From NCBI GenBank assembly GCA_025765595.1, contig JAIVFH010000112.1, positions 40,022 through 104,021 of the forward strand: 64,000 nt of DNA, read 5' to 3'. Shown here piece after piece: positions 21,050 to 33,052 of this stretch (position 1 is its first letter; each line of letters begins with the position of its first letter). A program made the translations under genes and the position numbers. Source of the stretch: Obelidium mucronatum (lineage: Eukaryota > Chytridiomycota > Chytridiomycetes > Chytridiales > Chytriomycetaceae). A model generated the notes under the pieces. That model did not search any database, had not been told where the DNA came from, and was given only the letters and a program-made list of their open reading frames with translations.

Positions 21050-22429
21050 ATGGGTTTCTTTGACACTCTCAACCAGGCTCGTACTCAAGTCTACGTTATC
21101 TCTTTCGTCTGTTTCCTGTGTCCAGGAATGTTCAACGCTTTGAACTCCTTGCCGACTGCTGGTCCTGACGCTCAAGAAGTCAAGGACAAGCAAAACGCTT
21201 CCTTGTACTTCTGTTTCGCCATCATGGGTCTCCTTGCTGGTGGTCTTAATAACATTCTCGGTCCACGTATTCTTGCGGCGATTGGTGGTACCGGTTATGC
21301 AATCTATGCCGCTGCCCAATATAACGTTTTCAAGGTGCAAGGTCCAGATGGCAAGGGTGCAATTACCGACGCCGCCAACACTTTCTCCATCTTCTCTGGT
21401 GCTTATATTGGTCTCTGTGCCGGTATGCTCTGGGCCGCCCAAGGTCAGATCTGTTTGACCTACCCAACTGAATCCCAAAAGGGAACTTTCTTCGCCACCT
21501 TCTGGGTTATCTTCAACTTGGGAGCCGTGCTCGGTAACACCATCGGAACAATTCTCTCATGGAGTGCTGGTCCAGGTGGTTACGCCATGAACGATGCCAT
21601 GTACTTGATCTTTATCGTTCTCATGGCCTCTGGATCCGTCGTCGCTTTCCTGATTCAACCACCAGGTACCATCATTCGTGAAGACCAAACCCAAGTCGAA
21701 ACCCCACCAACCAACGTTCTCCGTGAGTTTGTTGAAATCCTCAAGCTCTTTGCCAACCCAGCCATGTTGACCATCATGATTCCATGCATGTCCTCCAACT
21801 GGTTCTACACCTACCAATTCGGTGCCTTCGGTAGCTACTTCTCCGGTCGTACCAACGGTCTCAAGGCCATCTTCTACTGGCTCGGACAAGCCGCCGGTGC
21901 CTGGATTCTCGGAAACATGTTCTTGGACAACACCAAGTACACTCGTATTGCGCGTGCCTGGACCGGTTGCTACCTCATGATCGGATGCTCTATCGTCTTC
22001 TTTGCTGGAGGTGCCGTCTTTGAATACCAAGCCTCCGCTGCCGACTTTGTCAAGATTGACGCTGGTACTGACTTTGGCCGCTTCTTTGGACCATTCATCT
22101 TGTACATCCTCTACGGTCTCTACGACGCCTTCTTCCAGGTGTTCACCAACTACCTTATCGGTGCCATCTCCAACGACTCTGAGACTCTCTCCCGTTACGC
22201 TGGTTTCTACAAGGGTACTCAGTCCGCTGCTGGTGGTCTCTCTTGGGCTTTGAACGGTTTCGTCTTCACCAAGGCGAATGGAAACGTTCTTTCCAACACT
22301 ACTCAGTTCTGGGTCATGATTGGCCCATGTGCTGTCTCTCTCGTCTTCTTCTGTCTTTTCACCAAGGCTTTCGTGAAGGACACTACTGACGAGAACCCAG
22401 AACACGGAAGCTCCATCAAGGCTCACTAG
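21050..22429 (+). CDS. UNC93-like MFS membrane transporter, copy A
   Basis: Intronless, 459 aa, about 11-12 membrane helices, UNC93-like branch of the major facilitator superfamily. The MGFFDTLNQARTQVYVIS start is shared with copies B and C, which align over their whole length with only scattered substitutions. Landmarks: FLCPGMFNALNSL, GLLAGGLNNILGPR, MLWAAQGQICLTYP, GTIIREDQTQVETPPTNV (central cytoplasmic loop) and AISNDSETLSRYAGFYKG. The substrate is unknown; fungal UNC93-like proteins are often linked to ion or small-molecule transport. Strong codon bias and a TATA box suggest high expression. It lies 37 kb from the B-C-D cluster. Confidence 0.9.
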   Translation: MGFFDTLNQARTQVYVISFVCFLCPGMFNALNSLPTAGPDAQEVKDKQNASLYFCFAIMGLLAGGLNNILGPRILAAIGGTGYAIYAAAQYNVFKVQGPDGKGAITDAANTFSIFSGAYIGLCAGMLWAAQGQICLTYPTESQKGTFFATFWVIFNLGAVLGNTIGTILSWSAGPGGYAMNDAMYLIFIVLMASGSVVAFLIQPPGTIIREDQTQVETPPTNVLREFVEILKLFANPAMLTIMIPCMSSNWFYTYQFGAFGSYFSGRTNGLKAIFYWLGQAAGAWILGNMFLDNTKYTRIARAWTGCYLMIGCSIVFFAGGAVFEYQASAADFVKIDAGTDFGRFFGPFILYILYGLYDAFFQVFTNYLIGAISNDSETLSRYAGFYKGTQSAAGGLSWALNGFVFTKANGNVLSNTTQFWVMIGPCAVSLVFFCLFTKAFVKDTTDENPEHGSSIKAH

Positions 22430-22693
22430 ATATTTTGGAATAAAGCCGCCCCCCCTTGAAAGAATGCTGAGCAGATTCTTGTTATCTGTGATTTCTTTTA
22501 TGCTTTTTTCTCCTTCTTGTGTCTACTATGCGCGTGTGTGTTTTGAAAATAAAAAAAAAAAGGTCTGCTCAGCTGAAATCATTTAAAAACTCTTAAAAAT
22601 CCAGTGTTCACATATGACTCACGTGGAACTTCCCCCATGAGTTTGGATCCAGTTCAATTCATCCTTAAAAAAAACATAACCACAAAAAAACGA

Positions 22694-24886
22694 ATGGATA
22701 CAGGAACTCCGGCGAATCAATTAATACCTCTAGAGAATGCATTGGACAACGGGACACGTGAGTCGGTGTCAACAGTTACGGATGGTCTGGTAAGAAACAA
22801 ACAGCCCCCTCCTCTCATCTAAACATGAAAAATACACCAAAAGTCATTTGCACTCAACTCTGCCAAAGTCATCACACAGTTCAGCTTCGGATTCGCAAAG
22901 TTTGCGACCAGTACGAGCATCAACTTGGTCAAGGCTGTGGTTGACACTGTGGGAGCAAACACTGGCTTGGATGCGACTGGAATCACACCCATCATATCGG
23001 GCACTCTTATGGTTGCAGACAAGATTTCAAATGCTGGGATTCGTGTTGGAGAGTATTTCACGAATCTTGGATTGGATATTGCTTCTGGAAGTGTTGATCA
23101 AGTTGGCAATGTTTTTGGAAACACTGAAATGAATGCCGCGATTGAGGAATTTGCTGCTTTGGTAATGCGCGAAATGCAGCGAGATTTGGACGAAGGTCAG
23201 ATCGAGGCCTCGTCGTTGGTTGTTATGGGGGAGGCGTCGGGTAGTATTCCCAAGCGTTCGCTTGCATCAATAGGAACTCTGGAGACTATCAAGTCAATAA
23301 CCGCTTGGATTTGCTTGCAGAGAATGTCTGTTGAGTTGTACAATGAGCGAGCCTTGGCCACTTGCTCGCCTTCTCTTTTGGAATCGTTATCAAATTCGAA
23401 ACGACCCCATCACACAGAGACTAATCTTGGGTTTGAATCGAGCTCTAATATCGAAGAGATTGAAACGGACGAGACCGACTCTGATGTCGTTATTGACGGA
23501 AGTTCCGATGTTTTAGTCTTTGCACATATTGGCCGAGGTGAAAGCAAAGAGCTCAAAACGATTACTAATACTATTTTACCAGAAAACGATTCATCTAACG
23601 CAAACCTGGAAGATTTTAATGTGTTGAGCCCTGGACGATTATTTCAGAATATTCGACGCTATGTTCGCTTCGCGGCTGGTTCTTATGGAAAACTTGCCAT
23701 CAATGTACTGGATCCTTCTTCGATTTCTTTCCAAGGAGAAATTGAGCATGCTCGAAGAACTACATCCAGTGATTCTGTTTCTGGAAGTCATGCATTCTTT
23801 TCAAGCTACACAGGCCAACCCATATCAACAATATACCACACAACCCATCACAACAAAAACGCTTCAAAAAACCGTTTGCTATCGAGTATTACAACAGTCC
23901 CGCGTATTTTACCTGAGAATACGAGCCATTACAACCCTACGTTCTACATTGTTCTGGACCATCCCAACAAATCCGTTCTTCTCTGCTTGCGAGGAACTTT
24001 GACTTTGCATGATTTGCTCATAGACTTGACTTGCGACTACGCTGAGCGAGAAATCGGTGGAGTGAAGTACCTCGTCCACAGTGGGATGTTTCAAGCAGCT
24101 GAACGTGTTGCTCTACCCGCTCATCAATGGGTTGCCCGAATATCCCAGCAAAACTCGGAACAGGCCCGGCATAGCACTACAGGCCTTCGAAACCCATTTA
24201 AAACGGATCCAACTCCTCCGAAAGTATACGAGGCTGTCAATGCAGGCCTCACAGCACATCCTGGATACAGTCTCATTGTAACTGGTCACTCTTTGGGTGC
24301 TGGTCTCGCTGCTCTTATCGCATTACAATGGGGAGATCCAGTGACTGGCTTAGTCAAACCAGAAACAGGGTTTCCACCAAACACTCGAATCCATGGATTC
24401 TCGTACGCGACACCAGCGATTATATCTCGAATCATTATTGACCCCGAAACCTCGGATGGTATTAAAACGGGATATGCGGATGCTTTCAACTCTCTTGTGA
24501 CAAACATTGTTATTGGAGACGATTTCGTTCCCGATTTGAGTCTGGGTTCTGTCCGTGATTTGACAAACGTTGTTGGATATATGCACGGGACACCATCTTT
24601 AGCGAGTTCGCTTATTTCACAATACGTTTCGAGAAATAATTCCGGTGGCCTGCAGCAGTCTGCAGCCCAGCAGCTGGACGTGGAAATACGAGGAAAGTGT
24701 TTCACGAACCAAAAGCTATTCCCTGTTGGAAGGACATTTTGGGTACCGACCGAGAATGGACAGGGTGCCGACGTTCGAGAGGTTCTGAAACCAGACGAAG
24801 GAAGGTTTGGAGAGTTAGTGTTTGGGCTGAGTATGGTGGGGCATCATCTGCCAACAGAATACGAAAGAGTCATTCGAGGACTGTAA
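22694..24886 (+). CDS. Class 3 lipase-domain protein (diacylglycerol-lipase-like)
   Basis: Two exons, 22694-22789 and 22844-24886, join in phase 0 to 712 aa. The C-terminal half is an alpha/beta hydrolase: FYIVLDHPNKSVLLCLRGTLTL (oxyanion strand region), then VTGHSLGAGLAALIAL with the nucleophile Ser, GFSYATPAIIS, and GDDFVPDLSLGS, where the Asp of the triad is expected; a His late in the chain (MVGHHLP) is the likely third member. The N-terminal 120 residues are amphipathic helices (FGFAKFATSTSINLVKAV). Likely hydrolyses mono- or diacylglycerol or phospholipid at membranes or lipid droplets. An upstream Met (22637) is also in frame. Confidence 0.85.
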
Positions 24887-24948
24887 CTCAGTTTCCAATT
24901 CAATGAAAAGAGGATTTTATCTATTCTATTAAATCATTTGTGAAGCTC

Positions 24949-27170
24949 TTACAAAATGAAAACAAAAATCAAGCATGACAACAAAATTGCAGAAATCCCA
25001 TTCAGACTCTTTCCTGCGTTTGGATTCGCGAATGGATCAATGGTGTAGTTCGCTTTCGGCTTTGATGTTGTTGTGCTGGTCACATTTGAGGGAGCCTTTG
25101 AAATAGGGAAGTTTGCAATGGTAGTATTCCGCTTTGAAGCTGCCGGAGCTGGGTTCATTTTAAACCAAGTAGTAATATTTCCAAAATCCTGATCTTGGAA
25201 GACGCCTTGATTGAGTACCGCACGGACGCGAACGAAATAATCGGTTCCGACAGGTGCAGTCAAAGGAATATCGACAATGGCCCAGCTTTCTGATGGATCA
25301 AGCGGTATTGGAGTAAGTGTTCCAACAAATTTATAATTGTCTAAAGAGGTATTATGAAACGGTATTAGCTACGCGACAGTTTATCTTTCTCAATGATTGA
25401 GGGAACTCAACTTGAATTCTTGTATAAATCAATAACCCATCCCTGGACAGAGAAAACAACTCCAGTGCTAATAAAGGTGGTGGCCCATGTAACATTTGCC
25501 TTACAACCTTGGCTGTTAAAACAATTAATACGGTTTCGAAAATGAATTCTTTTCAGAAATACCTCCAATTTGGCGCTGCAGATACTTGTAATTCTGGTTG
25601 TGAATGGAGGTCAGAAACTCAACTGTGTTGAAATATGGAACAATTGAAAACAAAGTCTTAACGAAAATTAGGTCCGCGATTTGGATTAAAGACATTAAAT
25701 ACTGGAGCTAATCTGACTAATTGGATCTACTTCTGCCATTTTTTTAAGCCCGTCGGTATCATAGCCCCAGACCCTCACGAAATACAACCCAGAAGGAATA
25801 TCTTCATCGATACTCCATTTATAAGTCGTGGCCTTCAAATCGCTTCTAAGTCTCTTGCCCATGTACATTGAACTCCTGTCTCCACCAGAATATAAGTCAA
25901 TGTTCCATGAAGGAACCACAGGCTTAGGAATTGTGTATTTCCAAGTGAAAGTGATGTTATTGTTTATAAAAACCTGAAGTTATTGCCGTCGTTTTTACTG
26001 GAGTAGTTTGGGGTGGTGTGGTGATATTGATTTGGAGGTTAAAATTCGATATGACAGCAGACTGGAAACATTGTAAATCTGTTTATCGATAAGCATAAAG
26101 GATCAGTAGATCATAGTTTTGAAAACTTGATGCTAACATGATAGTAGGCAGTGAGAATCCAAGAAAGGGCGATCCGATTGCTCCGATTGATTTTGGAGAA
26201 GCGAATGGCCCGTCATTAGGAATTAAACGAGCGTAAAAGTTCTACATAAATCAAATAAAAAGTATTAACTAAGTTTGATTCAATTACTGTCGTCAAACCA
26301 AAGAAAAATCAAGTGGAATGGGAACACTTAAGGACAGTGTCGTGGCAACTCCGCCCTTCATCGCTTCAGTGATTGGGATACTAGAATTAACAATTAAAAT
26401 CTTGTCCATCGTTTCGCCTGTAGCTTCAAGACGCATGCTATGGAAACATATCGTGAGTGGAGTTTCTCCGAAGCGAAAGGGTATTACGTGGTTGCAGTTG
26501 AAAAAGGCTCTCCAAGAATAAAGTTCAACAAAGTCGTTCGCCCAGAAACCCATGAATCGCTATATGCTGGATGGTTCCACTTGCCTATAAGTCAAAAGGA
26601 GAGTGAGTTCGAATATTCCTACAATGGAAACTGAGGATCACCAGAATAAGGATTCACGATTGGAAAATAAGAGGAATCTGGCAAATAAAACATTGATCCA
26701 GTGGTTTTATCAAGTCCATATATCCTGACAAAGTACAGTGGTCCGGTCCCGACATTTACCGGAATTGTGACTGGGATTGTTCCTGAATACACGTTAAGCG
26801 GCTCCAATGCTTGAGACGGATCGATTCGTGCAAGTTTAGTTATAAAGTGTTCTCCTTTCTAAACCGATTCAGAATTATAAGCTCATTTTTTCTGCATCTC
26901 ACCGCCATCAAGTACAGATCCACAGTTATAGTTCCCCATTGAACGCCTGCCTTGGGAGCAGTCATGAATCGGAATACGTAAGATTGACCAAGAGTGAGAG
27001 GTTGATTAGGTAGTTGGAAAAGTGATTCCATTGCCAGCAGCATCAAAGTTTCTTTCTCCCAGGGACACAATCTGCGCAGCATCGTTTTCTGTGTCGATAG
27101 GATCGGGAAATAGTAGGATTCCAGCTACTTGAGATGTCAATAGTCCCAGGATAGGTGATTGATAGCCATG
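24949..27170 (-). CDS. Secreted multi-domain GPI-anchored cell-surface protein (Kre9/KNH-like modules), exon model approximate
   Basis: At least six coding blocks on the minus strand repeat one theme: a beta-sandwich module ending in a strand like YFVRVWGYD, YFVRIYGLD or YFVRVRAV, preceded by VPSWNIDLYSGGD-type sequence. This is how Kre9/KNH (Ser-Thr-rich membrane-anchor) domains look. Blocks: about 27130-26890, 26807-26619, 26553-26300, 25960-25730 and 25330-24949. The last exon ends in a Thr/Lys-rich stretch, then NAGKSLNG followed by a hydrophobic tail, a good GPI signal. The 5' block has LLGLLTSQVAGILLF, probably the end of a signal peptide, but I cannot fix the start codon or most splice sites. 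Role: cell wall or zoospore/thallus surface. Confidence 0.5.
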
Positions 27171-27560
27171 TTGGTCTCATTCTAGGCAGATTTACACCTT
27201 GATTTACGCAATCAAGTAACTCGAATATTTGGCATCAATGATAAACTAGGCGAGAGCACTACTCAGCATGAAAAAGACTGTCGCTGACTGAAGTTATATA
27301 AGGTTTTCAAAGCTTCGAACAAATCTCGTTGGAGCTTTCACGAATTCATGTCTCGCTTTTAACATACCTATTGTCGAACGAAGAATATAAAACAAATTAA
27401 CACATTTTTAAAATTAACTTCAGGATAAAATTGTTTGAGATCTTCTTGGAAGTAAAATTTTCGCAATCACGAATACTTCCTTTTTTGTTTCAAGCATCTC
27501 CCATGGACGCAACGAAGCTCCCACCAGGTTTCCGCATGCCAGCCGCCGCCAGTTATTCCA

Positions 27561-28625
27561 ATGACGACATTGCTGACTATACTCCTCTACATCTACGCCG
27601 CCGGGATGGTGCTGGTAAGGCTGCATCTATGTGTGATAGAAATCGATAGTTTAACTCAATCGCAATAGAACGGCACTGTTATATTCGCAGCCGTCTTTGA
27701 TCGTAAACGTCTGTTGAAAACATCCATGGATCGGCTAACAGTTGCCCTTGTGTTCATGTGCTTCACATGGTCTGCTGGAAGAGCACTTGTGCACTCGCTT
27801 CAAGGTTTGGGACTGCTGGCACTCACAAACCCTGGATCAGCAGCGTTTAGGTGAGAGTCAAAAGTAATTGGTTGACTGATGTTTGGCTATAATGGTGACA
27901 TCAATATGGTGCTCACCTGATCGATAGTCAAGCCCAGCACCATATCACATAACCATCTGTCGAACATCTTTATCTGACGAGTTCTTTTCACAGTAATATT
28001 TGTATTGCGACCATTTTTTGCTTGAACGTCCATTTGGCAATGGAACGATACTTCCAAATTCGAGAGTCCAAATACCTCGACTTCTACTACTCAATGTTGT
28101 ATGTGATCTTCTCGGGATGTGTTGCGGCTGTTATTTGGATGTTTTCTACGTCACCAACTTCAGATGGGATCAAGCCGGACTTGGAACCACAACGTTCTGC
28201 GTGGGTGATTGTTTCGTCCATCATTTATGGAATGACTATCTTCTGTATGGGCTGGTTCTATACTCGAACGTACCGTTACTCTTCTCGGCAATTTGACGAG
28301 AACCCTGCGCTTGCAACATTCTTCATGTCAGAACGGGACGGTACGAAAGATGACCCTGAGGTCCTGGGTCTTGTCAGAATTCGTGTTAGAGAGACAGATT
28401 TTGACCAAATGTCTGTTGCTTTCCTTATCGCTTGTGATCTGCTACCTCCCGTTCTTTGCTTACCAGATCAAGTCATACACTGTTGGATTAATCCCAACGT
28501 TCGATATGACGATGGTCTTTTATGACATTGCGGTTATTCTTCTTTCAGCCGACGTTGTAATTACACCGCTTTTGGTCTTTTTCTTCCGGAAAGAGGTCCG
28601 AGAAGCTCTCATTTTTTGGAAATAA
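27561..28625 (+). CDS. Class-A-like seven-helix receptor 1 (start uncertain)
   Basis: Four exons: 27561-27614, 27669-27850, 27994-28340 and 28390-28625 (an alternative last acceptor at 28378). Helix 1 reads TLLTILLYIYAAGMVLNGTV with the conserved-type Asn. Helix 3 ends in LAMERYF, the position of the DRY motif. Helix 6 has VICYLPFF, and helix 7 DVVITPLLVFFFRKEVREAL, matching the DPxxY/NPxxY-plus-helix-8 pattern. It is related to receptor 2 at 40.4 kb. The start used is the first Met in the helix 1 frame; a short N-terminal exon is probably missing, because receptor 2 has about 35 residues before helix 1. A competing frame (MDATKL..) through exon 1 lacks a membrane helix. DMC1 starts only 84 bp downstream. 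Confidence 0.65.
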
Positions 28626-28709
28626 CTTTGTCCGAACACGACGAAAAGTATAAATTCGGACATATAATAAATACTTATTCAAATAAAGATCCAAAAAACA
28701 CAACGAATA

Positions 28710-30092
28710 ATGAGCGCAAATGACCAGTTAGTTAGAGATGTTGCTGACCAGCAAGTTTTGGACGATGAGGAAGTCGAACAGGAGGTTTGTCGCTGTGCAG
28801 TTGCTCTATATCATATTCCTCGGTCTAACTTTCAACACGAACAGGAAATCATGGAAATCGACAAGCTAGCTACTTGCGGAATCAATGTAGCAGATATCTT
28901 AAAGTTGAAGGCGGCAGGAATCCAAACAATCAGAGTGAGACAAACCTATTTCCAAAAATATCTATAATGGATTGCGATAACTAACCGCAACAGGGAGTTC
29001 AAATGACGACCATCAGAAATCTGTCAAAAATCAAAGGAATGTCGGATGCCAAAGTTGAGAAAATTAAAGAAGCCGCAGCAAAACTTTTGCCAAATGGCTT
29101 CCTTACTGGAAGCGAAGTATCCATCAAACGTCGCCATATTTTCAAACTCTCCACAGGAAGCAAAGAGTTTGATAAGATTCTGAATGGAGGGATAGAGAGC
29201 TCAAGTATTACTGAAGCATTTGGGTAAATTGCTTACGAATATTTTAATTATACTTTAATACACCTGTTTCATGTTCAGGGAGTTTCGCACTGGAAAAACC
29301 CAACTGGCGCATACACTTTGCGTCGTTGCACAGCTTCCCGTTAGCCAAGGCGGGGCAGCCGGGCGCGTCATCTTCATTGATACCGAAGGCACTTTTCGTG
29401 ACGACAGAATTGCTTCGATTGCGCAACGCTTTAACTTGGAGCCAGACTCAGTTCTTGAAAATATTGCCATTGCGCGCGCCTACAATTGCGAACACCAGAT
29501 GGTTTGGCTTGTTTTTTTGTTACGTTTCCTGCTAAAACTTTAAACCCTGCCTTAGGATCTTATCACTGAGGTTGGAGCCAGAATGGTTGAAGGAGGGTAT
29601 CGTCTTATCATTGTGGATTCCATCATGGCTCTATATCGTGTCGACTACTCTGGCCGTGGAGAACTTGCCGAAAGACAACAGAAACTTGGACAAATGCTTG
29701 CGAAGTTGACGAAGCTCGCAGAAGAATTCAACGTTGCTGTTTTCATCACCAATCAAATGACTGCTGATCCCGGTTTGTAATAGTTATTTGCACAGGGATT
29801 GTCAACTCGACTAAATCCTCTTGACTGTAAAATAGGTGCAAGTCTGACGTTTGTTCAAGATCCCAAGAAACCGATTGGTGGACACGTTTTGGCTCACGCT
29901 TCGACTACAAGGCTTTATTTGCGTAAGGGACGCGGCGAATCGCGCATTTGCAAAATCTGGGACAGTCCGTTGAGTCGCACATACTTATGTAACTCACTAC
30001 TACACTAAAACTTCAAATTCAGCTCTGTTCCAGAAGCTGAAGCGATGTATGCGATTTCAGAAGGCGGTATTATCGATTCCAAAGACGGTTGA
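28710..30092 (+). CDS. DMC1: Meiotic recombinase DMC1
   Basis: RecA/Rad51-family strand-exchange protein for meiotic double-strand-break repair. Seven exons, 28710-28784, 28845-28934, 28994-29223, 29279-29501, 29556-29772, 29836-29968 and 30023-30092, join exactly in phase to 345 aa. The N-terminal helix-hairpin-helix region ([20 protein letters not shown]) is followed by Walker [11 protein letters not shown] (split by an intron), the Walker B strand [12 protein letters not shown], and loop 2. [12 protein letters not shown] and DPKKPIGGH identify DMC1 rather than RAD51. The C-terminus [13 protein letters not shown] is typical. Its presence implies the organism has, or recently had, a meiotic cycle. 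Confidence 0.97.
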
Positions 30093-30184
30093 TCTGCTCT
30101 GCTCCTTTATAGTTTTGCTTGTCTATGTTATCTTTTTTTTTATTTCTGAAAACGCTTTCGTGAATAAACCAGAGACTTCGATTC

Positions 30185-30694
30185 TTAAATAATACGTGGA
30201 TGAAACGGGGCATTTCGGCGAGAATGTGTTTTATACGAAGAATAAAGGCTTTTAGTTCGTGCTTTTCTTGACGAGGTTGTAGTTTGTGTTTGATTCCGGA
30301 CAGTAAACTTAACCATCTGCGTCGTGGTAAGTCCCGTGATTTTCGGATCTGTACGGTAACTCGGCTCCAAATAAAGTCGTTCCCAAAAAATCAGAGTGTA
30401 GTTTTTGGGGGTTTGGGGTGCAGTAAAGTTGAACCAGTAGGTGTGGTTTCGATCCGCAGCAGATGCAATGTCAAGAGTATATAGCTCAATGTCGGCTGGT
30501 TGCAAGCGAACCTTGACCCAAAGCGTAGCGTAGAGGGGCTCATTCGTAGGAATAAAGCCGCAGCGGATAGTTTCGTTGGGACTGAATACACTGAAGGTGA
30601 TGGCATTTGGGCTTGGATTCAAAACGGTGACGGCTGAAGCACTAATTCCCAATACTATCAGCAGGAGGGTTTTAGCGAAGGATAGTCGCGTCAT
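30185..30694 (-). CDS. Small secreted protein with beta-sandwich-like domain
   Basis: About 170 aa. Clear signal peptide (LSFAKTLLLIVLGISASA), then VTVLNPSPNAITFSVFSPNETIRCGF and YWFNFTAPQTPKNYTLIFWE. The pattern of short Pro-bounded strands and N-glycosylation sequons recalls the KNH-like modules of the gene at 24.9-27.2 kb, of which it may be a one-module relative. The C-terminal 30 residues are Ser/Arg/Lys-rich with no GPI signal in this frame; a final exon may have been missed. Start at the second Met (30694), nearest the signal peptide. Tail-to-tail with DMC1. Confidence 0.6.
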   Translation of the reverse strand: MTRLSFAKTLLLIVLGISASAVTVLNPSPNAITFSVFSPNETIRCGFIPTNEPLYATLWVKVRLQPADIELYTLDIASAADRNHTYWFNFTAPQTPKNYTLIFWERLYLEPSYRTDPKITGLTTTQMVKFTVRNQTQTTTSSRKARTKSLYSSYKTHSRRNAPFHPRII

Positions 30695-31084
30695 TTGGAA
30701 CACGCGTGTGTTTTGAGTTGTAGTATTTATTATGTCAACCTGTCAAACCCGGAAAAAAAGAGACTTCTCCTTTTCAAAATATCTCAAAATATGCTACATT
30801 CTTTACTTTTTGTTATCTTGTTTGATTGCTGTGGCGGAACGGCATAAACCAGCGGCAGGCAGTCGAACCCTTTTCAAGCCTTGTTTTTCCTATGCAGTTT
30901 GCGGCGTTTGAGCTTCCTCCCGAGCTTCAAGGTAATATCCAGCTTACACATACTGACAAATACCTTACCAAGCCACCGACGGTCAATCACAGTCCAATTA
31001 CAAATAACTCGAACTTTCGACAACTTTTCGTGGGGTCGAATCTGTTGGAAAAACCTGAACTTCAATCAAAAAAAAAGATTAGAA

Positions 31085-32891
31085 ATGAGTACCCGCCAAA
31101 TGCTTCCGCTCCCAGCTGCAACAGCTCTTGAAAACCAAGCTGAAAGCAAACCGGCCCAACGCCTTTCACCCGCATCTCCCCGTCCATCGCCCGCGAAACC
31201 TCACGGGTTGAAGTCAACATTCAAAGACCTCTTCAAGGGGAACTCCAAGCCAGACGTTAACGTTGTTTCATATGCACAAAAGAAGGGACCTATACCAGAA
31301 CCAATCAAGACGGCCGTCAAGAGCTACAAACCTGGCACTGATAGCAGCGAAAAGTTTTGGTTTGACCTCAACGACTTTGTTGATGTGACTCCTACAGATT
31401 CACTGCCGCCTTCAGTGAGTCTTTCGTCGACCGTTTCGAGGCGGTACAAGAAGCATCTGTCCCGGAAGTATACTTATAGGTTTGTAACTCTTGTGGCTGG
31501 TTGTTAGCTTAAATTGATTATTTACTCTATTTGTTACAACGACACAGCTCCGTTTTTACAAAAGGCGGAACCATTGGAAGAAAGTACGCTGAGCCTGATT
31601 TGGACAACTTTTCATATTCTGAAGCCTCGTATGCTATCCCATCGGCTGCGGATGATGCAAACTCTGATCTTGACACTGATCTATATTCCCAACGAGACGC
31701 AGACAGCTCCTACTATGACTATGACGAAGACGACGACAAAGATTTCATTGCAGAGGGAAATCTGTATATCGAAGCGATTCGAAGCCATTCACTGGCCCAA
31801 ACAGTGCATGATACCGAGTCAATCCACACAATCCACAACATGCATATGCTCCCCCTTGTGGCTCCTGAGTCCTGCAATCCTCCCTGTTCCTCGGCCTCGG
31901 GAACTTTCACCTGCTGCTGAAGAATCGAGGAGAAGCACCGGACATACCACTTTACTAGAAACCTACAGCGACATTATTGGAGAGATATCCGACCTCGTTC
32001 CAGAAGATCAACTCGCCGCAAAAGCCCCTCTTGCTAACCCTGGCGTCAGCGGCCGTCGACTCCGCAACTCTGTCCTGAACCTCGAAGACCTCATGTCCAA
32101 AATAGAAAATACACCCTCCACACCAATTCCAAGAAGAATCCGAGGAGCAACAGCAACAACAACGCCTCCTTCGAAACCCTCCAAGCTCCTACTCAATCCT
32201 GAATGCATACTCGGCTGAGGACGACCGAGAAGACGATGACGACCACCACGAGATTATCGTGGAAGAGTACTTTATCGAGCACTGGGTTCGCGCGCAATCA
32301 GACTCTGAAATCTCGAGTTCAGGATCTCCTACACCACTTGGTTCAACGACTCCTGTTCCCGGAGGCTTAGACGACGAAACCAGCGCGGCTAGCAGTGTTC
32401 CTTCGCTGGTGCATGAAGGGACCGCAGATCTTGTTTCCATCACGCCGAGTACCTCAGGTCAAGACTTTGAAAGCCTCGCTGGATCCATTGTAGAATCTCT
32501 CAGTGCTGAAGACGATTCCGAAAATGTGCTGAGTGGCGATGAATCTTCTCAAGACAACCTTTCAGGTCAACAGAAACCTGAGCACTTGATTGTTTCAAAA
32601 GTGACTCGTGTAGTGACACTTTCCCGGAACAATATCGTACAGAACGTGGAAGTCAAAGTGGAGCCACTGGGAAAGGTTCAACCGAGTGCTGAAAAACGGC
32701 TGGCGAGGGCGTCTCAGCTGAATTTGAGAGGAATAGCCGAACGGCAGAGACAAGAACTATTAAATGATGAGAATAGCCAGAAGCTGGCTGAAAAGGGGGA
32801 ATCTGTGGGTGCTTTAGCTGTTACTCCAGATGGAAAACAGAAGAGGAGGAGTGGGTTGTCTCAATTCTTACACTTTTTGGCCAATCATTAA
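31085..32891 (+). CDS. LxETY/EISDLV-motif protein, member 1 (frame-broken as read)
   Basis: Unrecognised, mostly disordered protein. Exon 1 (31085-31479, MSTRQMLPLP..) splices by GTTTGT..ACACAG to 31548 (SSVFTKGG). Coding signal then continues through 32891, but the frame must change twice, near 31870 and near 32205. Ordered landmarks: an acidic/Tyr-rich stretch (SSYYDYDEDDDKDF), the motif LLETYSDIIGEISDLVP (about 31952-32002), RRLRNSVLNLEDLM, a very acidic block (EDDREDDDDHHE), and a C-terminal module LIVSKVTRVVTL..EVKVEPL..RLARAS. Members 2-4 share subsets of these. Function unknown; the layout suggests a scaffold or regulator. The frame changes may be missed introns or assembly indels. Confidence 0.55.
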
Positions 32892-33052
32892 TTAAATTCT
32901 TTTCTATGCAAAGTTCAATATTTACTGTTTGAAAATGAGAATAAGTAGTGATTTTTCAGTTTGGGGGGCACCAAATAGACACCAAAAACACTGTTGAAAC
33001 ATTTTAACGTCCAACATGAAACAAAATTTACGTGAAAATTAACCTGTCAGAA

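Noticed and set aside
21557..22426. 289-codon minus-strand open frame opposite UNC93-like A (and the same opposite C)
   Set aside because: Arises from the strong codon bias of the transporter; it appears in the same place in each paralogue and has no independent features.
27503..27626. MDATKLPPGFRMPAAA.. as the N-terminus of receptor 1
   Set aside because: This frame does not contain a membrane helix; the overlapping frame gives a clear helix 1 (TLLTILLYIYAAGMVLNG) that splices in phase to exon 2.
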